Shown here: positions 40,335 through 48,226 of the stretch, one piece after another | How positions within the stretch are numbered: the stretch's first letter is position 1 | Layout of the letters: each line of letters opens with the position of its first letter | NCBI GenBank assembly: GCA_040755615.1 | Contig: JBFMAL010000004.1 | Location: 29,485 to 93,484, forward strand | From: DYEP01 sp040755615 | GTDB taxonomy: Bacteria; Bacillota; Sulfobacillia; DUSP01; DYEP01 | DNA: 64,000 nt | Direction of reading: 5' to 3' | Notes under the pieces: generated by a model | Seen by the model: the letters and a program-made list of their open reading frames with translations, nothing else | The model's database searches: none | Told to the model about the DNA's origin: nothing | Program-made: the position numbers and the translations under genes

Positions 40335-41069
40335 TCACTCCATCTTTCTGATTTCTTTCCGAAGCCTCCTGATGATGCGTTTTTCCAGGCGGGAAATGTA
40401 TGATTGCGAAATCCCCAGGAGGTCTGCCACCTCTTTCTGGGTACGCTCGTTACCGTCCCTGAGTCCAAACCTGAGTTCCATGATGCTCCGCTCCCTGCTC
40501 GAGAGCTTTCCCATGGCCTTTCTGAGGAGCACCCTGTCCACTTCATCCTCAAGGTCCCTGTATATGATGTCGTTGTCGGTGCCCAGCACGTCAGAGAGCA
40601 AGAGTTGGTTCCCATCCCAGTCGATGTTCAGCGGCTCGTCGAATGAGACTTCAGACTTGGACCTGTTGTACCGCCGGAGGTACATCAGAATTTCGTTTTC
40701 GATGCACTTTGACGCATAGGTCGCCAACTTGATCCGCTTTGCGGGGTCGAAGGTGTTGACAGCCTTGATCAGCCCGATCGTGCCTATCGAGACTAGGTCC
40801 TCTATGCCTATGCCCGTGTTCTCGAACTTCCTCGCTATGTATACAACCAGCCTCAGGTTGCGTTCAATGAGCACTCCCCGGACAGCGGCATCTCCCGACC
40901 CCAGCCGGGATATGAGAAGTGACTCCTCATCTGAGGTTAAAGGAGGAGGAAGCGCCTCAGATGAGTTGACGTACCAGATGCCCGGCGCCAGTCCGAGCAC
41001 GTGGCAGAGCCTGGTGACAAACAGCCTTACTCGCAGGGCCATGCGTGGCCACAGTTTCACTTCACTCAC
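40335..41069 (-). CDS. sigE: Sporulation sigma factor E (pro-sigma-E)
   Basis: 244-aa mother-cell sigma factor made as an inactive precursor. The N-terminal hydrophobic/basic pro-segment (~1-30) precedes PLTSDEESLLISRLGSGD. Region 2 is LVVYIARKFENTGIGIEDLV; region 4 is ERTQKEVADLLGISQSYISR. FDPAKRIKLATYASKCIENE is canonical. The GTG start overlaps the spoIIGA stop (GTGA), coupling the protease and its substrate. Confidence 0.95.
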   Translation of the reverse strand: MSEVKLWPRMALRVRLFVTRLCHVLGLAPGIWYVNSSEALPPPLTSDEESLLISRLGSGDAAVRGVLIERNLRLVVYIARKFENTGIGIEDLVSIGTIGLIKAVNTFDPAKRIKLATYASKCIENEILMYLRRYNRSKSEVSFDEPLNIDWDGNQLLLSDVLGTDNDIIYRDLEDEVDRVLLRKAMGKLSSRERSIMELRFGLRDGNERTQKEVADLLGISQSYISRLEKRIIRRLRKEIRKME

Positions 41070-41953
41070 CCGCCTTGTCTGACTTCGCCCGACAGCAGAT
41101 CCGGGTGCAAGAGTCCGTGGTACGCCCCGTCAGAGCATACCCTGTCCGGGGCCAGGGCCACGGGGAGGTCCAGGAATACCCGGCTTTCATCCCCCTTTTT
41201 TACCGTGATGTGATCTGCCACGAAAGCCGGCATGACGCCGCATCTCTTGCCGAGACTGGTAAATGGTACTGCGAGGAGGCGGAGCCCCTTCACGCTTGCG
41301 AGCCGCGTCCAGATATCCGATTCCTGACCCGGGTGGGCAGCCAATGCGGGCAGCAGCCGGTGCAGATGCCTTGTCTCCACCACGATCACCGGCTTCCCGC
41401 TAACCGGGTCGTACACTCTGTTGCCTGTATCAAGCAATAAACGGAGCGCCGCGACACGGTCACCCATGCATATGTCCACGTCATAGAACCTTTGTTCATC
41501 ACTGGTTCTTTGCTTGAGGTAATAAAGCCCTGCTCTTACCATTATGACAACTACAAACACCGCTACAAGCACACCCCAGCTGCTCAGTACGCTGTGCGGC
41601 TCGAGCCCGCCCGCCGCCACAGGCAGGAAGGAGACTGCCATCATAGTACCAGCTGCCAAGAAGGACAGCGCGAACAGGTAAGCCGTCTGGCGAAACAAAG
41701 TGCGAAAGCTAACCGGCCAGTGTACCGCTCCTACCATGATGACCGACACCGCCACCTTGACTGCAGGCGAATAAAGCCAGGCGGCACCTCTTGTAAGATA
41801 ACCCAGGGAGTAAACGGCGCCGAACAGTGCACCGAGAAGGAGCCTCCGGGGAGATGCGGCAAGCCCAGTGAGTCTTGCGGACGCCGAAAGGAGCACGTAG
41901 TTCATGAGCAGGTTTATGAGGAAGTATGCATCAGCGTAAACGTACCGGGCCAC
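41066..41953 (-). CDS. spoIIGA: Sporulation aspartic protease SpoIIGA
   Basis: 295-aa membrane protease that cleaves pro-sigma-E. Five N-terminal TMs (DAYFLINLLMNYVLLSASAR and onwards to ~140), then a cytoplasmic aspartic protease domain with LLLDTGNRVYDPVSGKPV, the single DTG that works as a dimer. VPFTSLGKRCGVMPAF is conserved. GTG 41953 has GAAGG upstream. Its promoter region shows a striking inverted repeat. Confidence 0.93.
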   Translation of the reverse strand: MARYVYADAYFLINLLMNYVLLSASARLTGLAASPRRLLLGALFGAVYSLGYLTRGAAWLYSPAVKVAVSVIMVGAVHWPVSFRTLFRQTAYLFALSFLAAGTMMAVSFLPVAAGGLEPHSVLSSWGVLVAVFVVVIMVRAGLYYLKQRTSDEQRFYDVDICMGDRVAALRLLLDTGNRVYDPVSGKPVIVVETRHLHRLLPALAAHPGQESDIWTRLASVKGLRLLAVPFTSLGKRCGVMPAFVADHITVKKGDESRVFLDLPVALAPDRVCSDGAYHGLLHPDLLSGEVRQGG

Positions 41954-42009
41954 TTTTGGCCTTCGCCTCCCGACTCATACTATTCCTATGGAGGGATCGC
42001 GTACGGTTA

Positions 42010-42048
42010 TGACAGAATTATACCTCTCCGGACAGGAAAATTCTGTCA
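42010..42048 (-). promoter_or_regulatory. spoIIGA promoter -10 inside a 9-bp inverted repeat
   Basis: TGACAGAAT (42010-42018) and ATTCTGTCA (42040-42048) are perfect inverted copies 21 bases apart. The minus strand carries TATAAT (42022-42017) overlapping one arm, and GTGACA overlaps the other arm at a spacing of about 21 bases. Extended spacing is known for the Spo0A-dependent spoIIG promoter of Bacillus. The arms only partly match a Spo0A box, so the binding factor is unknown. Confidence 0.5.
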
Positions 42049-42104
42049 CTTCGTGGCCGGTAAAAACAGCGGGTGAGAAGAAAAAACAACCAATTCTGCA
42101 GATC

Positions 42105-42974
42105 TTATTGAGAGAGCGCAGCATGCAGGATCATCCTGCGGGCCTCCTCGATGCCGAGCCTTTCGAGCAGCTTCCCGAAGCGCTCGCCAGCGGCAGCCAG
42201 GGACATATAAAGCTCAAGGCAGGCCCGGAGAGCACCGAGTACATGCTCTGCTCTATCTGTATCCAGCAACACCGCTGCAAGTCGCGGGTGTCTCCCCAGT
42301 CTTCCACCAAACAGCACCCTGTACAGCCGCCGTCTGCTGATGCAACCTTCAGGACAAGCAGCTGCACACTGACCGCAGCCCACGCAACGCCCTGCATCAA
42401 ACAGCGGCGCGCGAGTATCCAAAATGACGGCGCGCTCTGTGCATACGCTTTCGCACGCACCGCAGAGCCCGCAGGAAGAGCTGCTTGGCAACTCGGGAAA
42501 CTCGAGCCCGACAACTGCGAAATCTCTGATCTGGGGCTCTGAGCAGCTGTTCGGGCAGCCTGACACTGCTACCCGGAATTTGTGATGATACAGCACGGGG
42601 CCTTCTATCCTCGATGCCATCCACTCGGGGAACCCGCTTGACTCAATCACCGAGACGATTCCGCGGGCCATACGCTCATCTTCTATGAGAGTCAAAGGAC
42701 AGCCAGCGGCACCGCCGCAGAGCCTCACCTCAAAGAAGCGGTGGGATAGCCCCGGGATGTCCGCACCCTTTTCCACCGCCTTTTCAAGACGGTCGATGGT
42801 GTCCTGGGAGATGGCGGAAAACGCGTTTCGTTTCGCCCCGCTCACGTGGTCAGATGTGACGATGTCCGCCCCCATCTCCCTGGCGTAACGCTCAACTGAA
42901 GACTTGACTCGGTTCCGTACAAAAAAAGGCACTTTAGAGAGCCTGTCCAGCGCTTCCTTTTCCCATTCCATCAT
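42105..42974 (-). CDS. Siroheme-type nitrite/sulfite reductase-like protein with two 4Fe-4S ferredoxin motifs
   Basis: 289 aa. The N-terminal PCP_red-like domain (WEKEALDRLSKVPFFVRNRV) is followed by NIR_SIR-type cysteines for a siroheme-coupled cluster: CGGAAGC and SGCPNSCSEPQIRDFAVVG. Two ferredoxin motifs follow, CGLCGACESVC and CVGCGQCAAACPEGC. It resembles small dissimilatory or assimilatory sulfite-reductase-like proteins of anaerobes. The substrate cannot be assigned. ATG 42974 or 42971; it lies 45 bases after ftsZ, an odd neighbour for a redox enzyme. Confidence 0.75.
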   Translation of the reverse strand: MMEWEKEALDRLSKVPFFVRNRVKSSVERYAREMGADIVTSDHVSGAKRNAFSAISQDTIDRLEKAVEKGADIPGLSHRFFEVRLCGGAAGCPLTLIEDERMARGIVSVIESSGFPEWMASRIEGPVLYHHKFRVAVSGCPNSCSEPQIRDFAVVGLEFPELPSSSSCGLCGACESVCTERAVILDTRAPLFDAGRCVGCGQCAAACPEGCISRRRLYRVLFGGRLGRHPRLAAVLLDTDRAEHVLGALRACLELYMSLAAAGERFGKLLERLGIEEARRMILHAALSQ

Positions 42975-43019
42975 AACACCTCATGCGTACGCCTGACATG
43001 GCTTAGTTGGCAAAAGCAC

Positions 43020-44087
43020 TCACTTACCGTCTTTCCTGCGCAAGAACTCCGGGATATCCAGATCAACTCCAACAAACGGCCTTATTTCGAAGTCCTCTAG
43101 TGCCTTCTTGCCGACATCTTCGAGCTTTCCCCGGTAGCCGTCAAATCCGGTAGCGATTACCGTCACGCGTATCTGTTCCTTGAACGACTCGTCTATCACC
43201 GCACCGAAGATGATGTTCGCCTCCGGGTCAGCTGCTGCCGCCACGATCTCCGCTGCTTCATTCACCTCAAAGATGCCGAGGTCCTCGCCACCTGTAATGG
43301 ATAGGAGCACGCCCTTGGCACCGTGAATAGACGTCTCAAGCAGCGGGCTGGAGATAGCGGCCTTCGCCGCCTCTTGCGCACGATTTTCGCCTCCGGCCAC
43401 CCCGATGCCCATGAGCGCTGAGCCAGTGTTCATCATTATGGTCCTCACGTCGGCGAAATCCAGGTTTATAAGGCCGGGTACAGCAATGAGGTCCGAAATG
43501 CCCTGGACACCCTGCCTCAGCACGTCGTCCGCCACAGCAAACGCCTCCAGCATGGACGTACGCTTCTCCGCGATCTGAAGCAGCCTGTCATTGGGTATGG
43601 TGATCAGCGTGTCTACCTTTTCTCTCAATCTTGCGATACCCCTGTCCGCCACCTGCGACCTGCGCCTGCCTTCAAATGCAAACGGCCTTGTGACCACCGC
43701 CACTGTGAGCGCGCCGCTTTCTTTTGCCAGTTCGGCCACAATGGGAGCTGCGCCCGTCCCGGTGCCGCCGCCCATGCCGGCGGTGATAAACACCATGTCC
43801 GCGCCCTGCACCGCCTTGCGGATGTCCTCCCTGCTCTCCTCGGCCGCCTTTTCACCTATATCGGGGTTGGCTCCGGCGCCAAGGCCGCGGGTGAGGTTAG
43901 TACCGATCTGCAGCTTATGTACAGCGTTCGAGACGGCAAGCGCCTGTGCGTCCGTGTTGATGGCCACGAAGTCCACGCCCCGCAGCCCCGCGCTTATCAT
44001 ACGGTTTACTGCGTTAGTTCCTGCCCCTCCCACACCCACCACTTTGATCACGGCGAATCTCTCAGTATCCAGGTCAAAATCAAGCAC
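43020..44087 (-). CDS. ftsZ: Cell division protein FtsZ
   Basis: 355-aa tubulin-like GTPase forming the Z ring. Signature AGMGGGTGTGAAPIVAELAK, N-terminal IKVVGVGGAGTNAVNRMI, T7 loop NLDFADVRTIM. The C-terminal linker is very short, then DLDIPEFLRRK, the peptide that binds FtsA/SepF/ZapA-type partners. No ftsA lies upstream; sbp is the preceding gene. Confidence 0.97.
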   Translation of the reverse strand: MLDFDLDTERFAVIKVVGVGGAGTNAVNRMISAGLRGVDFVAINTDAQALAVSNAVHKLQIGTNLTRGLGAGANPDIGEKAAEESREDIRKAVQGADMVFITAGMGGGTGTGAAPIVAELAKESGALTVAVVTRPFAFEGRRRSQVADRGIARLREKVDTLITIPNDRLLQIAEKRTSMLEAFAVADDVLRQGVQGISDLIAVPGLINLDFADVRTIMMNTGSALMGIGVAGGENRAQEAAKAAISSPLLETSIHGAKGVLLSITGGEDLGIFEVNEAAEIVAAAADPEANIIFGAVIDESFKEQIRVTVIATGFDGYRGKLEDVGKKALEDFEIRPFVGVDLDIPEFLRRKDGK

Positions 44088-44157
44088 CGCAATTCCCTCC
44101 AGTCATCCCACTTCACGTGAAATTCGATACTTCGGCCCGTTTCCCTCTTTGAAATCC

Positions 44158-44520
44158 TTACGCCTTTCCAGTTTTCTGGGAGTGACCCGTGACTTCTTTG
44201 AGCAGGAGATGCCGGATGAGGCCCAAGTTTTGAAACACCCTGTAACCCAGGGCAAACAGCGCAGCGTAGTACAGCTCCACGCCGAGCCTGTCACCGATAT
44301 AAGTAAACGCAGCGGCAAGCAGGGTATTGGAGAAGAACCCGGATACAAAAACCAGCGTGTCAAACCGGCCCTCAAGGCTTGCCCGCACCCCACCGAAGGC
44401 GGTATCCATCGCCGCCAGGAGCCCGATGGAGATGTAGCGGGCGTATATGACAGGAAAATACACAGGCAACCTGAAGCCGATAAGAATACCCAGTACAAGG
44501 CCTAATATAGGGATCAACAT
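44158..44520 (-). CDS. sbp: Small basic protein, DUF1290
   Basis: 120-aa membrane protein of the DUF1290 (Sbp) family with three to four hydrophobic segments: MLIPILGLVLGILIGFRLP, YARYISIGLLAAMDTAFGGV, FVSGFFSNTLLAAAFTYIGD and YYAALFALGYRVFQNLGLIR. It is regularly found near ftsQ/ftsA/ftsZ in Gram-positives. A division-linked role is inferred from context. Confidence 0.9.
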   Translation of the reverse strand: MLIPILGLVLGILIGFRLPVYFPVIYARYISIGLLAAMDTAFGGVRASLEGRFDTLVFVSGFFSNTLLAAAFTYIGDRLGVELYYAALFALGYRVFQNLGLIRHLLLKEVTGHSQKTGKA

Positions 44521-44531
44521 GATGTCATCTC

Positions 44532-45239
44532 CTAAGACGTGGGTTTGGCCCAGTTGAACTTCAGCGAACCTTTATAGGCGGGTACGATTACCTCGGTCTC
44601 CCGCTTTATCTTCACCTCGATGCCCCAGAACGCCAGCGTCTCAAGGATCCCGCCCCTCATCTTGAGCCCACTTTCCAGCGCTTCCGGGTCCCCGATAGCC
44701 ACTATGGTAATAGGCGGCGCAACCCTGGTGTTGTTTATGGAAATAGTCGGTCCGGCACACCGTATCTCTGTCGTGGCGATGAGCCGCTGGCCATTAACAG
44801 ATATGGCTTCGGCTCCCGCGGCTGCCAGTTCGTTGATGACTTTGAGCACATCATCATCGTGTATCAGGAAGGCGTTTGGATCCTCACCCGGATGCGCCAC
44901 CCTCTTTGAATCGTCGAGGGTGATGACGATGCCCGGGCCCTTCACTTCGACAAGACCCGCGGCGATCTTCGCCTTCTTCAGCTCATCCTCGAGCGCCTGG
45001 ATCAGCCCGCTTTCGTGCCTGACTTCTGAAAGCTTCTGCCTCAGGTCGAACACCTCATCAAGCAAACGCTCCCGGTCAAGCTCCACGTCTCGGAGCCGCG
45101 CCGTCACGTCCTCGAGCCTGCGGGAGGGAAGTCCGCTCGCCGTGATCCTCTGCTGGGTCTTGAACTGAAGAGCGATCATGATGCCAAGAATGATAAATAC
45201 GATTGCAAGGGCAGTCTGTCCCTGCCTTCTCAACGACAT
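44532..45239 (-). CDS. DUF881 division-cluster protein
   Basis: 235 aa. One N-terminal TM (TALAIVFIILGIMIALQF), a coiled coil at ~40-85, then the DUF881 domain with VEVKGPGIVITLDDSKR, IHDDDVLKVINELAAAGAEA, ISVNGQRLIATTEIRCAGPT and INNTRVAPPI. DUF881 genes usually flank ftsQ and sbp. Outer-face location is predicted; function is unknown. Confidence 0.9.
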   Translation of the reverse strand: MSLRRQGQTALAIVFIILGIMIALQFKTQQRITASGLPSRRLEDVTARLRDVELDRERLLDEVFDLRQKLSEVRHESGLIQALEDELKKAKIAAGLVEVKGPGIVITLDDSKRVAHPGEDPNAFLIHDDDVLKVINELAAAGAEAISVNGQRLIATTEIRCAGPTISINNTRVAPPITIVAIGDPEALESGLKMRGGILETLAFWGIEVKIKRETEVIVPAYKGSLKFNWAKPTS

Positions 45240-45252
45240 GACGATAACCCTC

Positions 45253-45933
45253 CTATTGCTGCAGCCGGATCACCGGTTTGTTCGGGTACCTCAAATCCAC
45301 GTACGAAACCGCGATCTTGTCCCGTTTTACGTCTTTTAAAATCTGCTCGAGCAGTTCGATCTTGTCCTTGAGCTGGAGGTCGTACTCGCCTAGCAGCACC
45401 CGAGTGCCGTCCATGAGGTAAGCTGTGATGCTTCCACCGCTCACGTTGACCTCGGACACCTCTATCGCCCGCTCAGCCAGCATCTTCAGGCAGTCGTCCG
45501 CCCACTGAAAGGGCCGTGGGTCATCTCCCGGTACAACACCTGTGATCAAAGGCAACGTGACATCAGAGACGTCTTCGGTCCTTTCGAGTACCACACCATC
45601 CGCATCAACCAGCAGGAAGGCCTGTCCTTCAGGCACCAACGCCATCGGGGTCCTTTCCGTAATGCGTATGCGCACCGTCGCCGGAAGCACCAGCTGTACC
45701 CGCGCGTCCTTTACCCATACTAGCGATTCAACGAGAGCTTCCGTAGACGACGGGGACACGTTCCATATGCGGGTCCCGGGCATGAGCAATGAAGCAGCGA
45801 TTACCTCTTCCTTCTGCAGCCTGACCGTGCCGTATACCTCGATCAGTGTCACATCGAAAAAGGCTGAGTTCAAGAGCACAGAACCCGCCAGACCAGCAAG
45901 CATCAAAAGCAGCATTAATGTAGCTATTCTCAT
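45253..45933 (-). CDS. ftsQ: Cell division protein FtsQ/DivIB
   Basis: 226-aa bitopic divisome protein. It has a short cytoplasmic tail, a TM at ~4-20, and the POTRA domain (DVTLIEVYGTVRLQKEEVIA). The FtsQ core follows with ARVQLVLPATVRIRITERTP, FLLVDADGVVL and PLITGVVPGDD. It scaffolds FtsL and FtsB/DivIC. GAGGT lies upstream of the ATG, and a TATAAT in the 85-base gap to murA may be a local promoter. Confidence 0.92.
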   Translation of the reverse strand: MRIATLMLLLMLAGLAGSVLLNSAFFDVTLIEVYGTVRLQKEEVIAASLLMPGTRIWNVSPSSTEALVESLVWVKDARVQLVLPATVRIRITERTPMALVPEGQAFLLVDADGVVLERTEDVSDVTLPLITGVVPGDDPRPFQWADDCLKMLAERAIEVSEVNVSGGSITAYLMDGTRVLLGEYDLQLKDKIELLEQILKDVKRDKIAVSYVDLRYPNKPVIRLQQ

Positions 45934-46002
45934 CTTATTTCATTATACCTCGTTTACCTTAATGAGACGATATGGCAATATGTGTAAGCGTATGCTTGTC
46001 CA

Positions 46003-46023
46003 GGTGAGGGGACAGCCCTCACC
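46003..46023 (-). terminator. Hairpin at the murA stop
   Basis: GGTGAGGG, loop, CCCTCACC: a perfect 8-bp stem overlapping the murA stop codon. There is no U-run, so it may be an mRNA-stabilising or pausing hairpin rather than a terminator. Confidence 0.4.
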
Positions 46024-47290
46024 CTGCCAGTTTCTGTATCCGTGCGCCCAGTGAGCGGAGCTTTAAGTCAAAGTCCTCATAGCCCCTTTCAATGTGCTCT
46101 ACCCCTTCCACAGTGGTGAGTCCTTCCGCCACCAGACCGCCCAGCACGAGCGCAGCGCCGCTTCTTAAGTTTGTCGCTTCCACACATGCGCCGAACAGGT
46201 CGCGCGTACCCTTTACCACTGCCGTCCGTCCCTCTATCTTGATGTTGGCACCCATCCGCCTGAGCTCATCGGCGTGTTTGAACCTGTTCTCAAATACGGT
46301 CTCCGTGATGACGCTGGTGCCCTCTGATATGCTCATCAACGCCATTATCTGCGGCTGGACGTCCGTAGGAAAACCCGGGTACGGAAGGGTCTTCACGTCC
46401 ACCGCGGACGGCCGCCTGTCGCACGCCACATGCAGCTTGCCTGTCTTCTCCTCGACGAGCACTCCCGACTCGCGTAGTTTGGCGCTGACGGATTCAACGT
46501 GCTCTGGTATAACGTTATCCAGGTATATGTCTCCGCCGGTGATGGCGCCCGCTATCATAAACGTCGCGGTCTCGATCCGGTCCGGTATCACCTGGTGTTC
46601 GCACCCTCCAAGCCTGGATGTGCCCTCTATACGGATAAGGTCCATCCCCGCGCCTTTTACGTTGGCGCCCATCGCGTTCAGGAAATTCTGAAGATCCACG
46701 ATCTCCGGTTCCTTGGCCGCGTTCCGGATGACCGTTGTACCTTCCGCCAGCACTGCTGCCATCATAATGTTCTCGGTCGCGCCCACGCTTGGAAAATCCA
46801 GGTGGATCTCAGTACCGGTAAGCTTCTTTGCCTCCGCGTGGATGTAGCCGAACTTCTCGCTGATCTCCGCGCCCAACGCAGCCAGACCTCTCAGATGAAG
46901 GTCTATGGGGCGCGGACCGATATCACACCCCCCGGGATAAGCCACCCGCACTTTTCCAAGCCGGCCGAGCAAAGAGCCCATCAGGAAGATGGAAGAGCGC
47001 ATGGCCCGCGTGAGGTTTTCCTCGACCTCGTGAGTGATGATGCGGAATGGGTTCACCACCAAAGAGAGGCTTCCCGTGTCTTCGTCCATCCTCTCCTGCA
47101 CATCCGCCCCGAGCTTTTTCAGGATCTCAATCATCACCGACACGTCTCGTAGCCTGGGGGTATCCCTTATGACGCATTCCTTCTGGGTCAGCAGCATGGC
47201 TGCAAGCATGGGAAGCACGGCGTTCTTCGCCCCCGATATCCTTACTGTGCCGTTCAGCCTCTCTCCGCCCCTGATAATATATTTGGACAA
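46019..47290 (-). CDS. murA: UDP-N-acetylglucosamine 1-carboxyvinyltransferase
   Basis: 423-aa enzyme transferring enolpyruvate to UDP-GlcNAc, the first committed step of peptidoglycan synthesis. The catalytic Cys is present in YPGGCDIGPRPIDLH, so fosfomycin sensitivity is predicted. N-terminus YIIRGGERLNGTVRISGAKN and VLTPYPGFPTD-like LPYPGFPTDVQPQIMAL are conserved. The TTG start has GGAGG about 11 bases upstream. Location inside the dcw cluster between murB and ftsQ is common in Peptococcaceae-like bacteria. Confidence 0.95.
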   Translation of the reverse strand: MSKYIIRGGERLNGTVRISGAKNAVLPMLAAMLLTQKECVIRDTPRLRDVSVMIEILKKLGADVQERMDEDTGSLSLVVNPFRIITHEVEENLTRAMRSSIFLMGSLLGRLGKVRVAYPGGCDIGPRPIDLHLRGLAALGAEISEKFGYIHAEAKKLTGTEIHLDFPSVGATENIMMAAVLAEGTTVIRNAAKEPEIVDLQNFLNAMGANVKGAGMDLIRIEGTSRLGGCEHQVIPDRIETATFMIAGAITGGDIYLDNVIPEHVESVSAKLRESGVLVEEKTGKLHVACDRRPSAVDVKTLPYPGFPTDVQPQIMALMSISEGTSVITETVFENRFKHADELRRMGANIKIEGRTAVVKGTRDLFGACVEATNLRSGAALVLGGLVAEGLTTVEGVEHIERGYEDFDLKLRSLGARIQKLAG

Positions 47291-47323
47291 TTAAGATCGC
47301 ACCTCCGGTCGCAGCCGGTTCCT

Positions 47324-48226
47324 TCAATCCCCGACAAACCTTATCTCCTCCTGCAGTCGCACGCCATACCTTTCCCACACTGCGTTCTTTACATGTTCCA
47401 CGAGCCTCTTTATGTCCATGGCGGTGGCATTCCCCGTATTCACGATAAAGTTCGCATGCACCGTGGAGATGGTCGCCCCGCCAATAGAAAAGCCTTTGAG
47501 CCCCGCTTCCTCTATGAGTCTTCCCGCTGAGAGCCGGGGCGGATTCTTGAACACGCTGCCCGCACTGGGATATGAGAGCGGCTGGCTTTTTCTTCTTCGC
47601 GCGCTATATTCCTCGATCTTTCTGAGACTCGCTTCCGGATCTCCCCGGCCGAGTCTTGCATCAAGGTATAGCACCGCGCCTGGGCGTTCCTGAAGCACCG
47701 AATACCGGTATCCAAACCTCATTTCGGCGCATGAGAGCCATACTGCCTGCCTCTCATCCGGCCAGAATACGCAGACGCTTTCCGTGACATCCGAGATCCG
47801 GCCGTCATAGGCGCCCGCGTTCCCCGCCACCGCGCCTCCTACGGTACCCGGTATCCCTGATGCGAACTCAAGCCCAGTCAGCCCCCGGCTGGCACACTCT
47901 CTGGAGAGCGCGGAAAGCCTGACAGCCGCCCCGGCCCTGACCTGAAGGCCTAAGAACCTGGTCTCCCTGAAGGCTCCACCCAGCACCAGCACGACCCCAC
48001 GGATACCGTTATCTCCAACCACCACGTTTGTTCCGAGGCCAAGCAGCGTGACCGGTACCCCCGCCTCCTCGGCATATGCATACACCCGCTCGAGTTGCTC
48101 TTTGTTCTCGGCTGTCGCGTAAAGATCCGCAGGGCCCCCCACCCTAATGGACGTATGGCGGGCCATGCTCTCATTGAGCCGCACCTTCACCCCCGCGCTC
48201 ACCAGTCTGTCTGCAAGTTGCTTCAC
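47324..48226 (-). CDS. murB: UDP-N-acetylenolpyruvoylglucosamine reductase
   Basis: 300-aa FAD enzyme making UDP-MurNAc. FAD domain: TSIRVGGPADLYATAENKEQ, LLGLGTNVVVGDNGIRGVVL, EFASGIPGTVGGAVAGNAGA. Active Ser in YPSAGSVFKNP and the late Glu in QEEIRFVG. This is the Gram-positive type IIb form, lacking the extra loop. The GTG start lies 56 bp inside murC. Confidence 0.95.
   Translation of the reverse strand: MKQLADRLVSAGVKVRLNESMARHTSIRVGGPADLYATAENKEQLERVYAYAEEAGVPVTLLGLGTNVVVGDNGIRGVVLVLGGAFRETRFLGLQVRAGAAVRLSALSRECASRGLTGLEFASGIPGTVGGAVAGNAGAYDGRISDVTESVCVFWPDERQAVWLSCAEMRFGYRYSVLQERPGAVLYLDARLGRGDPEASLRKIEEYSARRRKSQPLSYPSAGSVFKNPPRLSAGRLIEEAGLKGFSIGGATISTVHANFIVNTGNATAMDIKRLVEHVKNAVWERYGVRLQEEIRFVGD

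Noticed and set aside
42868..43689. Reading frames on plus opposite ftsZ and the siroheme-type protein
   Set aside because: They lie antisense to FtsZ and the redox protein; no recognisable motifs.
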